From NCBI RefSeq assembly GCF_024171885.1, contig NZ_JAMTCP010000007.1:124001-188000 (forward strand): a stretch of DNA of 64,000 nucleotides, read 5' to 3'. Every line of letters starts with the position of its first letter. Within the stretch, counting starts at the first letter, position 1. The stretch comes from Streptoalloteichus tenebrarius. GTDB lineage: Bacteria > Actinomycetota > Actinomycetes > Mycobacteriales > Pseudonocardiaceae. The notes below the pieces were generated by a model, which saw nothing but the letters and a program-made list of their open reading frames with translations, was not told where the DNA came from and made no database searches. This document shows positions 9,147 to 19,533 of this stretch, one piece after another. The position numbers and the translations under genes were made by a program.

Positions 9147-10693
9147 GACGTCCTCCCCTCGTTCCTGACGAACAGCGGCAGGCCGATCCGGCCGTCCGCC
9201 CTGACCCCGGTGAGGGGGAAGTCGCCGCCGCCCATGCCGGGTCCGCCGTCGACGTCGAGGCCGCACCCCATGTTCTGCGACGACAGCGCGGCGGCGGTCT
9301 CCTGGTGCGCCGCCGGGATCACGTACCGGTCCTGGTACTTGGCCACGGCCAACAGGCGGTACATCTCCTCCATGTCCACTTCGGACATCCCGGTGGCCGC
9401 GAGCAGGTCCTCCGCGACCGAGCCGTCCAGCGAGCGGGCCCGCATGTAGCCCCGCATCGCGGCCAGCTTCATCAGCACCCCGGCCACGACCTCGCTGTCG
9501 CCCGCGCTGAGCAGGCTGGCCAGGTACTCCACCGGGATGCGCAGGTCCCGGATGGCGTGGAAGACGTCGTCGGGGTCGGCCGAGTCCCCGCCCCGCTCCG
9601 ACACCACGTCCAGCACCGGTGACAGCGGCGGGACGTACCAGACCATCGGCATCGTGCGGTACTCCGGGTGCAGCGGCAGCGCGATCCGGTACCGGCAGAT
9701 CAGCTTGTACACCGGGGAGCGGCGCGCGGCGTCAAGCCAGTCCTCGGGAATCCCCACGGAGAGCGCGGCCGAGCGCACCTCCGGGTCCTCCGGGTCGAGG
9801 AACACGTTCCGCTGGGCCTCCAGCAGGTCCGCCGGGTCCGGCGTGCTCGCGGCGGCCAACACGGCGTCGGCGTCGTAGAGCACCAGGCCGAGGTAGCGCA
9901 GGCGGCCGGGGCAGGTTTCCGCACACACCGTGGGTTGTCCTGCCTCCAGACGCGGGAAGCAGAACGTGCACTTCTCGGCCTTGCCGGTGCGGTGGTTGAC
10001 GTAGACCTTCTTGTACGGGCAGCCGCTGACGCACATCCGCCAGCCCCGGCACCGGTCCTGGTCCACCAGGACGACGCCGTCCTCCGCCCGCTTGTACATC
10101 GCGCCCGACGGGCACGCCGACACGCACGCCGGGTTCAGGCAGTGCTCGCAGATCCGGGGCAGGTGGAACATGAAGGTGCGTTCGAACTCGAAGCGCACCC
10201 GCTCGGTGAGCCCGGCGAGATTCGGGTCGGCCGGGGCGTGCTCCGGCGCGCCCCCGAGGTCGTCCTCCCAGTTCGGCCCCCATGTGATGGCCATGTCCTC
10301 GCCGGTGAGGGCCGACTTGGGGCGGGCCACCGGGGTGTGGGCGCCGGCGGGCGCGGTGATCAGCGTGTCGTAGTCGTAGCTCGCCGGCTCGTAGTAGTCG
10401 TCCAGCGTCGGCAGGTCCGGGTTGGCGAACAGGCTCAGCAGCCGACGCGTCCGGCCACCCGAGCGGAGCCGGAGGCGGCCGTGCCGGTCCAGCACCCAGC
10501 CGCCGTGCCACCGCTCCTGGTCCTCGTACCGCTTGGGGTAGCCGATCCCGGGCTTGGTCTCGACGTTGTTGAACCAGACGTACTCCACGCCCTCCCGGTT
10601 GGTCCACGTCTGCTTGCAGGTCACCGAGCAGGTGTGGCACCCGATGCACTTGTCGAGGTTCATCACCATGGCGACCTGGGCCATGACCCGCAT
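9143..10693 (-). CDS. narH: Respiratory nitrate reductase beta subunit (copy 2)
   Basis: 516 residues. The four Fe-S cysteine groups match copy 1, including CIGCHTCSVTC near the N-terminus, CEHCLNPACVSAC, CRGWRMCVSGCPYKK and CTFCFPR...CAETC. Differences from copy 1 are concentrated around residues 70-170 and near the C-terminus, so the copies have diverged. The ATG at 10693 overlaps the narG stop (ATGA). Confidence 0.95.
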   Translation of the reverse strand: MRVMAQVAMVMNLDKCIGCHTCSVTCKQTWTNREGVEYVWFNNVETKPGIGYPKRYEDQERWHGGWVLDRHGRLRLRSGGRTRRLLSLFANPDLPTLDDYYEPASYDYDTLITAPAGAHTPVARPKSALTGEDMAITWGPNWEDDLGGAPEHAPADPNLAGLTERVRFEFERTFMFHLPRICEHCLNPACVSACPSGAMYKRAEDGVVLVDQDRCRGWRMCVSGCPYKKVYVNHRTGKAEKCTFCFPRLEAGQPTVCAETCPGRLRYLGLVLYDADAVLAAASTPDPADLLEAQRNVFLDPEDPEVRSAALSVGIPEDWLDAARRSPVYKLICRYRIALPLHPEYRTMPMVWYVPPLSPVLDVVSERGGDSADPDDVFHAIRDLRIPVEYLASLLSAGDSEVVAGVLMKLAAMRGYMRARSLDGSVAEDLLAATGMSEVDMEEMYRLLAVAKYQDRYVIPAAHQETAAALSSQNMGCGLDVDGGPGMGGGDFPLTGVRADGRIGLPLFVRNEGRTS

Positions 10694-13600
10694 CAGTAGG
10701 TCACCTCCTGGGCGCGACGGCGGATCACCGTGACCTCGTCGCGCTGATTCCCGGTGGGGCCGTAGTAGTTGAAGGCATAGGTGAACTGGGCGTAGCCGCC
10801 GATGAGGTGGGTGGGTTTGAGCAGCAGGCGGGTCAGGGAGTTGTGGACGCCGCCGCGCCGCCCGGTCAGCTCGGTGCGCGGCACGTTCACGTTGCGGTCC
10901 TTCGCGTGGTACATGTAGACCGTCCCGGCGGGCATGCGGTGCGACACGATCGCCCGCGCCACCACCACGCCGTTGCGGTTGTACGCCTCGACCCAGTCGT
11001 TGTCGGCGACGCCGATGGCCCGAGCGTCCTCAGTGGACATCCAGATCGTCGGGCCACCGCGGGACAGGGCCAGCATGTGCGCGTTGTCCTGGTACTCGGA
11101 GTGGATCGACCACTTCGAGTGCGGCGTCAGGTAGCGCACGGTGATCTCGGGCCGGCCGTCCTCCGCCACGCCCTGCTCGCCGAAGTGCCGGTACATGTTC
11201 AGCGGCGGCCGGAACACCGGGAGCTGCTCGCCGAGTTCGGCCATCCAGTCGTGGTCGACGAAGAAGTGCTGCCGCCCGGTCACCGTGTGCCACGGCTTGT
11301 CCCGCTCGACGTTGATCACGAACGCCGAGTACCGCCGCCCTCCGGTCTCGCTGCCCGACCACTCGGGTGAGGTGAGCACCGGCTGGGGTCGGGTCCGGGT
11401 GTCGGCGAACGTGATGCGCCGGCCCTCGTTCTCCTCGGCGAGGTCCGCCAGGCGCGTGCCGGTGCGCCGTTCCAGCGTGCGGAAGCCCTCAGTGGCCAGG
11501 CGCCCGTTGCTCGTCGCGGACAGGGCCAGGATGGCCTCGCACATGTCCTCGGCGGTGGCCAGCGAGGGCCGGCCGGCGGCGACTCCACTGTGGACAACGC
11601 CGTTCTGGCTCCGCAGGTACGCGATCTCCGGCTCGACGCGGTAGGTGATGCCCTTGGTCGTCAGCCCCAGCTCGTCGAGCAACGGGCCGACCGCGCGCAT
11701 CTTCTCGCCGACCGCCGCATAGTCCCGCTCGATCGTGACGAGCTTGGGCATGGTGCGTCCGGGCTCCGGCGCGCACTCGCCCGTCTTCCAGTCGCGCACA
11801 CGACCGCCGGGCTGGGCCAGCTCGTCGGGTGTGTCGTGGGCCAGGGGCACGGCCAGGACGTCCGTGCGCGTCCCGAGGTGGTGCGCGGCCAGCTCCCCGA
11901 ACCGGTCGGCCAGCGCTCGGAAGATGTCGTAGTCCGAGCGGGCCTGCCACGGCGGCGCGATCGCCGGGTTGAAGGCGTGGAGGAACGGGTGCATGTCCGT
12001 GCTGGACAGGTCGTGCTTCTCGTACCAGGTCGCGGCGGGCAGGACGACGTCGGCGAACAACCCGGTCGAGGTCATCCGGAAGTCGATGGCGGTGAGCAGG
12101 TCGAGCTTGCCCTCGGGCGCCTCCTCCCGCCACTCCACCTCGGTGGGACGCAGCTCCGGCGGCGACTCGGCGCTGCGGACGGCGGCGTCGGTGCCCAGCA
12201 GGTGGCGCAGGAAGTACTCGTTGCCCTTGCCCGAGGAGCCCAGCAGGTTCGCCCGCCACACCGTGAGGGCGCGGGGGAAGTTGGCCGGGTTGTCCGGGTC
12301 CTCGGCGGCGAACCGCAGCCTGCCCTCGGTCAGCTCGGTCACCACGTGCTCGCTGACCGTGCGTCCCGCGGCGCGCGCCTCGTCGGCCAGGTCCAGCGGG
12401 TTGCGGTCGAAGGTGGGGTGCGAGGGCAGCCAGCCCAGCCGGGCCGCCTTGGCGTTGCAGTCGGCGAAGGCCTTGCCGGACAGGGTTCCCCTGCCGAGCG
12501 GGCTGGCCAGCTCGTCGGCCAGGAAGCCCTCGTAGCGCCACTGGTCGGTGGCCAGGTACCAGAACGCGGTGCCCGCCATGTGGCGCGTGGGGCGCTGCCA
12601 GTCGAAGGCGAACGCCAGGTGTTGCATGCCGGTGACCGGACGTGCCTTCTCCTGGCCCACGTAGTGCGCCCAGCCACCCCCGTTCCTGCCCTGGCAGCCG
12701 GTGAGCAGCACCAGGGACAGCAGGGCGCGGTAGATCGTGTCGGAGTGGAACCAGTGGTTGGTGCCCGCGCCCATGGCGATCATCGAGCGCCCCTGGGTGC
12801 GCTCGGCGTTGCGGGCGAACTCCCTGGCGATCCTGGTGACGGTGGCCGAGGGGACCGAGGTGATGCGTTCCGCCCACGCCGGCGTGTACGGCTGGCCGGT
12901 GTCCTCATAGGACACCGGCCACTCCCCCGGCAGTCCCGACCGCGCCACGCCGTACTGCGCCATGAGCAGGTCGAAGACGGTGGTTACGAGCCGGTCGCCC
13001 ACGCGCATGACCGGAACGCCCCGGCGCATCGCACTGCCGCCCTCGGTGTCGCCCACGTCGAACCGGGGCAGGTCGATCGGGACGGTTTCGCTGTGGCGGC
13101 CGAGCAACGACAGGAGCGGACGCGTGTCGCCGAGGTCGAGGTTCCACCGGCCCTGCCCCGACTCGCCCCAGCGGAAGCCGAGCGACCCGTTGGGCACCAC
13201 GGGTTCCCCGGTGGTCTCGTCCACCAGCACCGTCCTGAACTCGGCGTGCTCCTCGTCGCTGCCGAGGTCGGCGGCGGTCAGGAACTTGCCCGGCACCCAC
13301 GCGTCATCCCGCTCGTCGAGGGTGACCAGGAACGGCAGATCCGTGTAGCGGCGCGCGTAGTCGGCGAAGTAGGGCACCTCGCGGTCCCGGTAGAACTCGG
13401 TGAGCACGACATGGCCCATCGCCATGGCCAACGCTCCGTCGGTGCCGGGGTGCGGGGCGAGCCAGTCGTCGGCGAACTTGACGTTGTCGGCGTAGTCCGG
13501 GCTGATCGCCACCACCTTGGTGCCCCGGTAGCGCGTCTCGGTCAGGAAGTGCGCGTCCGGCGTGCGGGTGACCGGGATGTTGGAGCCCCACATGACCAGG

Positions 13601-14397
13601 TAGCTGGTGTTCCACCAGTCCGCCGACTCGGGCACGTCGGTCTGGTCGCCCCACACCTGCGGCGAGGCCACGGGAAGGTCGGCGTACCAGTCGTAGAAGG
13701 ACAGCAACGTGCCGCCGATCAACGAGTGGTAGCGGGTCCCGGCGGCGAAGGAGGCCATGGACATGGCCGGGATCGGGGAGAAGCCGACCACGCGGTCCGG
13801 CCCGTACGCCTTCGTGGTGTGCACGTGTGCCGCCGCGACCAGTTCGAGGACCTCGTCCCAACTGGACCGGACGAAGCCGCCCTTCCCGCGCGCCCGCTTG
13901 AACCTCCTGGCGCGCTCGGGGTCGCCGGTGATCTCCGCCCACGCGGCGACCGGGTCGCCGAGCCTGGTCCTGGCCTCCCGCCACATCTCCAGCAGGACCC
14001 CGCGCACGTAGGGGTAGCGCACCCGGGAGGGCGAGTAGGTGTACCAGGAGAACGAGGCGCCCCTCGGGCACCCCCTCGGCTCGTACTCCGGCGAGTCGGG
14101 GCCGATCGACGGGTAGTCGGTGGCCTGGTGCTCCCACGTGATCAGGCCGTCCTTGACGAACACCTGCCAGGAGCAGGAACCCGTGCAGTTGACGCCGTGG
14201 GTGGACCGCACGACCTTGTCGTGTGCCCACCGGTCCCGGTAGAACCGCTCCCACTGTCCACTGTCGATCTGGTGCAGCGTCCGGCCGTCGACGGAGTGCT
14301 CCTCGCCGGTGAAGAAGCGGCGGGCCGCCAGCAACGGGACGGGTGGTGTGGTCATCCGGGGTTGGGGCGGAGTGGGACGACCGGGGTCTGTGTCCAC
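10693..14397 (-). CDS. narG: Respiratory nitrate reductase alpha subunit (copy 2)
   Basis: 1234 residues, the same length as copy 1. FS0 ligands are H67, C71, C75 and C110. The ADWWNTSYLVMWGSNIP block and the DVVLPAATWYEKHD region are conserved. The GTG at 14397 is preceded by GGAGGAG five bases upstream, which decides the start; the N-terminal tail (PGRPTPPQPR) is proline-rich and poorly conserved. First gene of operon narG-H-J-I copy 2, divergent from the narK-type gene. Confidence 0.95.
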   Translation of the reverse strand: MDTDPGRPTPPQPRMTTPPVPLLAARRFFTGEEHSVDGRTLHQIDSGQWERFYRDRWAHDKVVRSTHGVNCTGSCSWQVFVKDGLITWEHQATDYPSIGPDSPEYEPRGCPRGASFSWYTYSPSRVRYPYVRGVLLEMWREARTRLGDPVAAWAEITGDPERARRFKRARGKGGFVRSSWDEVLELVAAAHVHTTKAYGPDRVVGFSPIPAMSMASFAAGTRYHSLIGGTLLSFYDWYADLPVASPQVWGDQTDVPESADWWNTSYLVMWGSNIPVTRTPDAHFLTETRYRGTKVVAISPDYADNVKFADDWLAPHPGTDGALAMAMGHVVLTEFYRDREVPYFADYARRYTDLPFLVTLDERDDAWVPGKFLTAADLGSDEEHAEFRTVLVDETTGEPVVPNGSLGFRWGESGQGRWNLDLGDTRPLLSLLGRHSETVPIDLPRFDVGDTEGGSAMRRGVPVMRVGDRLVTTVFDLLMAQYGVARSGLPGEWPVSYEDTGQPYTPAWAERITSVPSATVTRIAREFARNAERTQGRSMIAMGAGTNHWFHSDTIYRALLSLVLLTGCQGRNGGGWAHYVGQEKARPVTGMQHLAFAFDWQRPTRHMAGTAFWYLATDQWRYEGFLADELASPLGRGTLSGKAFADCNAKAARLGWLPSHPTFDRNPLDLADEARAAGRTVSEHVVTELTEGRLRFAAEDPDNPANFPRALTVWRANLLGSSGKGNEYFLRHLLGTDAAVRSAESPPELRPTEVEWREEAPEGKLDLLTAIDFRMTSTGLFADVVLPAATWYEKHDLSSTDMHPFLHAFNPAIAPPWQARSDYDIFRALADRFGELAAHHLGTRTDVLAVPLAHDTPDELAQPGGRVRDWKTGECAPEPGRTMPKLVTIERDYAAVGEKMRAVGPLLDELGLTTKGITYRVEPEIAYLRSQNGVVHSGVAAGRPSLATAEDMCEAILALSATSNGRLATEGFRTLERRTGTRLADLAEENEGRRITFADTRTRPQPVLTSPEWSGSETGGRRYSAFVINVERDKPWHTVTGRQHFFVDHDWMAELGEQLPVFRPPLNMYRHFGEQGVAEDGRPEITVRYLTPHSKWSIHSEYQDNAHMLALSRGGPTIWMSTEDARAIGVADNDWVEAYNRNGVVVARAIVSHRMPAGTVYMYHAKDRNVNVPRTELTGRRGGVHNSLTRLLLKPTHLIGGYAQFTYAFNYYGPTGNQRDEVTVIRRRAQEVTY

Positions 14398-14561
14398 CGG
14401 AGCTCCTCCAGTGATCGACGCGGGTGTTGCCCGCCAAGCGTCACCGGAACGGCGGAGCGGACGCAGGGCCGAAGGTCCCGTCCCGGCGTGGACGTCCGGC
14501 CATCCGGATGATGACCAACCACTCTGCTGGCGGTGTCCCGCGATCCTCGACAGTGCTGGGC
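14398..14561. promoter_or_regulatory. Divergent promoter region of nar operon 2 and the NarK-type transporter
   Basis: About 160 bases between two divergent starts, so it should hold both promoters. The narG Shine-Dalgarno GGAGGAG is the only element I can place. No clear -10/-35 pair or regulator box was recognised. If the transporter starts further upstream (ATG at 14508 or 14511) the region is shorter. Confidence 0.5.
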
Positions 14562-15770
14562 GTGACGGCAGCGACTGCGCAACCTCCGCCGGCGCGGACG
14601 GGCCAGAGGTGGCTCGTCCTCGCGCTGGCCACCCTCGGATTCGCCGTGAACTTCTGGGCGTGGGCCCTGCTCAGCCCACTCGGTCCCCTGTTCAAGGACG
14701 AGTTGGGGATCAGCTCCTTCCAACAGGCACTGTTGCTCGCGGTGCCGGTCGTCGTCGGGTCGTTGGGCCGCATCCCGGTCGGGGCGCTCACCGACCGGTT
14801 CGGCGGGCGCGTGATGTTCCCGCTGGTGTCGGCCGCCACCATCGTCCCGGTGCTGGTGCTGGGCCTTGTCGGGCACGGCTCACTCGCGACCCTCCTATGT
14901 GGAGGGTTCTTCCTCGGCATCGGCGGCACGGCCTTCGCCATCGGCGTCCCCCTGGTCAACGGCTGGTTCCCCCCGCACCAACGCGGACTCGCCCTCGGCG
15001 TGTTCGGCGTCGGCATGGGAGGGACCGCGATCAGCGCGCTCACCACGGTGCCGATGGTGAAGGCCGCCGGGGTGCCCACCCCGTTCCTGATCACCGCGGC
15101 GGTGCTCGCCGCCTACGCGGTGGTGGCCGCGCTGCTGCTGCGCGACCCGCCGGGGCGTGAGCGCGTGGCCGCCCCGATGACGCGGCGGCTCGTCGCGGTG
15201 CTGCGGCTCCCCATCACCTGGCAGGCGTCGGCGCTGTACGCGCTCGCCTTCGGCGGCTACGTCGCCTTCTCCGTCTACCTGCCGACCTACCTGCGCACCG
15301 CCTACGCGCTCCCCCAGGACGACGCCGCCAACCGCATGGCCGGCTTCGTGGTGCTCGCCGTGCTGGCCCGGCCGCTGGGCGGCTGGCTGTCGGACCGCCT
15401 GCGCCCCACGCGGGTGCTGGGCGGCGCCCTGGCCGTCGTCGTGGTCGCCGCCGCCGTGCAGGCGTTCACCCCGGACCTGGTGCCGGTCGGCACGGTCGCC
15501 TTCCTGACGATGGCCGTCGCGCTGGGGGCGGCGAGCGGCGCGGTCTTCGCGCTGGTCGCGATGGTCACGCCCACCGAACAGGTCGGCGCGGTCACCGGCG
15601 TGGTCGGCGCCGCCGGCGGCCTCGGCGGCTTCCTCCCCCCGTTGCTCATGGGGGTGTTCTACGGCTCGCTGAACGACTACGGCCCAGGGCTGGCCCTCCT
15701 CGCGGTGTGCGCCGGCCTGGCCACCCTGTTCACCGCGCTGCTCAACCGCGGCTCGGCCCGCGCCGCGTGA
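14562..15770 (+). CDS. narK: MFS nitrate/nitrite transporter, NarK family
   Basis: 402 residues from the GTG at 14562, with 12 hydrophobic segments. The N-terminal half shows [30 protein letters not shown] and the MFS loop [15 protein letters not shown]; a second glycine-rich nitrate-signature-like segment is near [16 protein letters not shown]. It should import nitrate and/or export nitrite for the adjacent reductases. The start is uncertain: ATGs at 14508/14511 give a longer N-terminus without a better ribosome binding site. Confidence 0.88.
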   Translation: MTAATAQPPPARTGQRWLVLALATLGFAVNFWAWALLSPLGPLFKDELGISSFQQALLLAVPVVVGSLGRIPVGALTDRFGGRVMFPLVSAATIVPVLVLGLVGHGSLATLLCGGFFLGIGGTAFAIGVPLVNGWFPPHQRGLALGVFGVGMGGTAISALTTVPMVKAAGVPTPFLITAAVLAAYAVVAALLLRDPPGRERVAAPMTRRLVAVLRLPITWQASALYALAFGGYVAFSVYLPTYLRTAYALPQDDAANRMAGFVVLAVLARPLGGWLSDRLRPTRVLGGALAVVVVAAAVQAFTPDLVPVGTVAFLTMAVALGAASGAVFALVAMVTPTEQVGAVTGVVGAAGGLGGFLPPLLMGVFYGSLNDYGPGLALLAVCAGLATLFTALLNRGSARAA

Positions 15771-15840
15771 GACACCAACCCAGCAACGACAACCCCCGTC
15801 CGGGCCTTCGGACACCGGACCCTCTCCGTCAGGAGTGCGC

Positions 15841-17502
15841 ATGTTCTGCTTCCAGTGCGAGCAAACCGACCGAACCGGCCAGACCCCGGGGTGCGCGGGG
15901 GCGCGGGGGAACTGCGGAAAGACACCGGTCACCGCGGATCTCCAGGACCTGCTGGTGCACGCCGTGAAGGGCATCGCCCAGTACGCGAGCCGGGCGCGGG
16001 TCCTCGGCGCGGGGGATGACGACGCGGCGCGGTTCGTCCTGTTCTCCATGTTCACCACGCTGACCAACGTCAACTTCACGCCGACCCGGTTCGTCTCCCT
16101 GCTGCGCGAGGCGGAGGGGGTCCGGAACCGGGTGCGGGAGCGCTACGAGGAGGCGGCCCGCGCCAGGGGGCTCGTCCCGGAGGCGCTGTCGGGTCCGGCG
16201 ACGTGGTCACCGGAGCCGGACCTGGATGGCATGCTCCGCCAGGCCGCCGAGGTCGGCGTGCGGGCTGGACTGGACGTGGTCGGCCCCGACGTCGTCGGGC
16301 TGCGCGCCCTGTGCCTGTACGGGCTCAAGGGAGTGTGCGCCTACGCGCACCACGCGACAGTGCTCGGGCTGCACGACCCGAAGGTCTACGCCGAGGTGGA
16401 GGACCTGCTGTCCTTCCTCGCCGACAACCCCACCGACCCCGACCAGCTCCTGGAGCGCGCGCTCCGCGTCGGCATGCTCAACCTCGACGTCATGCGGCTG
16501 CTCGACGCGGCGAACACCGGGACCTTCGGCAGCCCCCAGCCGACGGCGGTACGCACGACTCCGGTGGCGGGCAAGGCGATCCTGGTCAGCGGACACGACC
16601 TGAAGGACCTCGCCGCGCTGCTGGAGCAGACGGCGGGCACGGGGATCAACGTCTACACGCACGGCGAGATGCTGCCCGCGCACGGCTACCCGGCGCTGCG
16701 GGCGCACGAGCACCTCGTCGGCAACTACGGCGGCGCGTGGCACGAGCAGCAGGTCGAGTTCGCGCGGTTCCCCGGCCCGATCCTGATGACGTCCAACTGC
16801 ATCATCGAGCCGCACCTCAGCTACCGGCACCGGATCTTCACGACGGGTCCGGTCGGCTGGCCCGGCGTCCGCCACCTCACCGAGGACTTCCGCCCGGTGA
16901 TCCAGGCCGCCATGGCGATGCCCGGCTTCGCCGAGACCGAGGAGCCCGAGCGCGCCATCACCGTCGGTTTCGCCAGGGACGCCGTCCTCTCCGTCACCGA
17001 CCGGATCGTGGACGCGGTCCGGCAGGGCGCCGTGCGCCACTTCTTCCTGATCGGCGGCTGCGACGGCCCCACGCCAGGGCGGAACTACTTCACGGACCTG
17101 GCCCTCAGCGCGCCGCAGGACTCCGTCATCCTGACCCTGGGGTGCAACAAGTACCGCTTCAACGACCACGATTTCGGTTCGATCGGCGGCATCCCCCGCC
17201 TGCTCGATCTCGGGCAGTGCAACGACACCTACTCCGCGATCACCATCGCGCTGCGGTTGGCCAAGGAGTTTGGCTGCGACGTCAACGAACTTCCGCTCAC
17301 GCTCGCGTTGTCCTGGATGGAGCAGAAGGCCGTCGCGGTGCTGTTGTCGCTGCTGGCGCTGGGAATCCGGAACATCCACCTTGGACCGGACCTGCCGGGC
17401 TTCCTGACGCCGAACCTGGTCGCGCGGATCGTGGACGAGTTCGGGCTCCGGACCGTCGGCGACCCGGCCGAGGACATCGCGACGGCGCTGGGACGGCGGT
17501 AA
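15841..17502 (+). CDS. hcp: Hydroxylamine reductase / hybrid cluster protein
   Basis: 553 residues from the ATG at 15841, five bases after AGGAG. The N-terminal cysteines C3-x2-C6-x11-C18-x6-C25 follow the spacing of class II Hcp (E. coli type, [2Fe-2S]). The hybrid-cluster ligands are visible in the C-terminal part (GGCDG.., [17 protein letters not shown]). Hcp reduces hydroxylamine in vitro and acts as an NO reductase/S-nitrosylase in vivo, so it fits detoxification of NO made during nitrate respiration. The next gene begins two bases after its stop. Confidence 0.95.
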   Translation: MFCFQCEQTDRTGQTPGCAGARGNCGKTPVTADLQDLLVHAVKGIAQYASRARVLGAGDDDAARFVLFSMFTTLTNVNFTPTRFVSLLREAEGVRNRVRERYEEAARARGLVPEALSGPATWSPEPDLDGMLRQAAEVGVRAGLDVVGPDVVGLRALCLYGLKGVCAYAHHATVLGLHDPKVYAEVEDLLSFLADNPTDPDQLLERALRVGMLNLDVMRLLDAANTGTFGSPQPTAVRTTPVAGKAILVSGHDLKDLAALLEQTAGTGINVYTHGEMLPAHGYPALRAHEHLVGNYGGAWHEQQVEFARFPGPILMTSNCIIEPHLSYRHRIFTTGPVGWPGVRHLTEDFRPVIQAAMAMPGFAETEEPERAITVGFARDAVLSVTDRIVDAVRQGAVRHFFLIGGCDGPTPGRNYFTDLALSAPQDSVILTLGCNKYRFNDHDFGSIGGIPRLLDLGQCNDTYSAITIALRLAKEFGCDVNELPLTLALSWMEQKAVAVLLSLLALGIRNIHLGPDLPGFLTPNLVARIVDEFGLRTVGDPAEDIATALGRR

Positions 17503-17504
17503 CC

Positions 17505-18563
17505 ATGACGGACACGGTGGCACGGCAGACGCTCTCGGGGTCCCACCCCGTGACCATGACCACGGCGGACGGGGAGGTCCTGGAGATCCGGTGCGGCTCC
17601 GACCAGACCGTGGTGGACGCGGCGGCGGCAGCGGGGTTCTCACTGCCCTCGCTGTGCCACCAGGGCACCTGTGGGTCCTGCCGCGCCACCGTGACGTCCG
17701 GCGACTACCAGCTCGGCTCCCACAGCCCGGAGGCTCTCCCACCCGACAGGGGACGTGACGTCCTGCTGTGTAGGACCGTCCCTTGTGGACCCATCACGGT
17801 CGACCTCCCCTATGACCACGGCCGCATCCTCATGGGCGGAATCCCCACCCACACCGCGACGATCGCCGATCTCCGCGTGGTCGCCCGGGAGACGGTTCGG
17901 CTCGACCTCCAGCTCGACCCCGACGAGGACGGCACCCTCGGCAGCCAGTTCGACGCCGGCCAGTTCGCGCAGTTGGAGATCCCGGGCCGGGACGTGAAGC
18001 GGTCGTATTCCCTGTGCAACACGGGGAATTGGGAAGGACGACTGGAGTTCCTGATCCGACTCCGGGCCGGCGGGGATTTCTCCTCGTATCTTCGGGACGA
18101 GGCTCGCGTTGGCGACCGCCTTGTCGTTCACGGTCCCCAGGGCGCGTTCGGCCTCCACGAGACCGGCCTGAACCCGCGCTGGTTCGTCGCGGGTGGGACC
18201 GGCCTCGGGCCGCTGCTGTCGATGGTCCGGCGGATGGCCGAGTGGCAGGACCCGCAGCCGGCCCGTCTGCTGCTCGGCGTGAACGAGGAGTCCGACGTCC
18301 TCGGCCGCGCCGAGCTGGACGAGATCCGCATGCTCCTCCCCGACTTCACTTACGACATCAGCGTGTGGCGCCCGACCTCCGCCTGGTCCGGTCACGTCGG
18401 CACGCCCCTCGACCTCCTCCGGCGCGACCTCCCGTCGACCCCGGTCCTCCCGGACCTCTACGTCTGCGGCCCACCCGCCCTCATCGACTCGGTCATCGAA
18501 ATCGCGACCACGCACGGCATCACCGAGGACCACATCTTCTACGAGCGCTACCTCCCCAACTGA
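17505..18563 (+). CDS. NAD(P)H:Hcp oxidoreductase-like flavoprotein with N-terminal [2Fe-2S] ferredoxin domain
   Basis: 352 residues. The N-terminal plant-type ferredoxin domain has C51-x4-C56-x2-C59 and C89. An FAD-binding domain follows with RSYSLCN (RxYS motif), then an NAD(P) domain with GGTGLGPLLSM and the C-terminal CGPPALIDSV. The tight link to hcp makes it the likely electron donor. Its domain order (ferredoxin first) is that of phenol hydroxylase/methane monooxygenase reductases; E. coli Hcr carries the ferredoxin domain at the C-terminus, so it is a functional analogue rather than an Hcr orthologue. Confidence 0.88.
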   Translation: MTDTVARQTLSGSHPVTMTTADGEVLEIRCGSDQTVVDAAAAAGFSLPSLCHQGTCGSCRATVTSGDYQLGSHSPEALPPDRGRDVLLCRTVPCGPITVDLPYDHGRILMGGIPTHTATIADLRVVARETVRLDLQLDPDEDGTLGSQFDAGQFAQLEIPGRDVKRSYSLCNTGNWEGRLEFLIRLRAGGDFSSYLRDEARVGDRLVVHGPQGAFGLHETGLNPRWFVAGGTGLGPLLSMVRRMAEWQDPQPARLLLGVNEESDVLGRAELDEIRMLLPDFTYDISVWRPTSAWSGHVGTPLDLLRRDLPSTPVLPDLYVCGPPALIDSVIEIATTHGITEDHIFYERYLPN

Positions 18564-18813
18564 TCCCTTACTCCGCAACTACTTCAGGGCTCCCAGCCCA
18601 ACATGAGGACGACACGGGTATGGCGTTCCTCTGTCGGAGATACCGGCGGTTACCCGCTAGAGCGCGTCCTCTACCGGGAATCCGCTGTGCATTGTTCGGA
18701 AAACCGCACTGCCGCCCGATAGAAGTATTGCTGACCCGCCTGATCCACGGCATTCTCACCTTCAGCCCGATGGCCTCCGACCCCCTCCCACATGACACGG
18801 AGAGAAGGTGGGT
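18564..18813. other. Intergenic region after the hcp operon
   Basis: About 250 bases between two plus-strand genes. No gene or strong hairpin was recognised. It should contain the end of the hcp transcript and the promoter of the phosphatase gene. Confidence 0.4.
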
Positions 18814-19527
18814 ATGACGACTCCCTCCCCCCTGCGTCCCCGCATCGGCACCGCGACGGAGCAAGGCCCCAAACGGCCCCGCAACGCGGACGCCGTGGCA
18901 TATCACACGATGCGTGACCGGCTGGCCGTGGCGGTCGTGGATGGCACAGGAAGTCGGCCTGAGGTCGTGGAGTGGGCGCGGGACGCGGCCGCCACCGCCG
19001 CCAGGGTGGCGGCACGGCGGGCGAGCGCCGTCCTGGGGATCGTCGCCGCGTCCGACCTGTGCGACCCCGATGACCCCGATGCGCCGGACGGCGCGATCGT
19101 CGTGGCGACGGCGGTGCCTGACGGGGACTGGCTGATCGGGTGGGCGGGCGACTGCCAGGCGATCGGCTGGGATGGTGACGACCGTGGCGCGTGGCGGCTC
19201 ACCGCGCCACACACGGAGGGACAGCGACTCCGCGACCTGGGCGCCTCCGAGGAGGAGGCCCGACCCCATGACCGATCGCTCCTCCACGCTGTCGCCTCCG
19301 TGCCGCGCCACGGCATCGCTGCGGTGACCAGTCGGGCGGGGGTGCTGGTGCTGTCGTCGGACGGCCTGCACCGACTCCCTCTGTCCGATGTGGACAGCAT
19401 CCTCACCGCGCACGCTGCCGACGTGGTGGGCGCGGCCGAACAGCTCGTGAAGGCCAGTCGCGCCGTCAGCACGGATGACATCACTGCCGCGGTGGTGGTG
19501 CATCCCCATCGTGCCGAGAGGAGGTGA
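18814..19527 (+). CDS. PP2C-like Ser/Thr phosphatase family protein
   Basis: 237 residues from the ATG at 18814; AGAAGG lies five bases upstream (a GTG six bases earlier is possible). PP2C features can be followed: RNADAVAYH near the start, VVDGTGS (metal-binding Asp-Gly), a WAGDCQAIGW segment like the GDSR motif of the family, LVLSSDGLHR (SDG) and the final DDITAAVVV. It probably dephosphorylates proteins or binds metal without a membrane anchor; it is cytoplasmic, with no signal peptide. No partner kinase is in the window. The short ORF that follows may be co-transcribed. Confidence 0.8.
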   Translation: MTTPSPLRPRIGTATEQGPKRPRNADAVAYHTMRDRLAVAVVDGTGSRPEVVEWARDAAATAARVAARRASAVLGIVAASDLCDPDDPDAPDGAIVVATAVPDGDWLIGWAGDCQAIGWDGDDRGAWRLTAPHTEGQRLRDLGASEEEARPHDRSLLHAVASVPRHGIAAVTSRAGVLVLSSDGLHRLPLSDVDSILTAHAADVVGAAEQLVKASRAVSTDDITAAVVVHPHRAERR

Positions 19528-19533
19528 GAGCAC

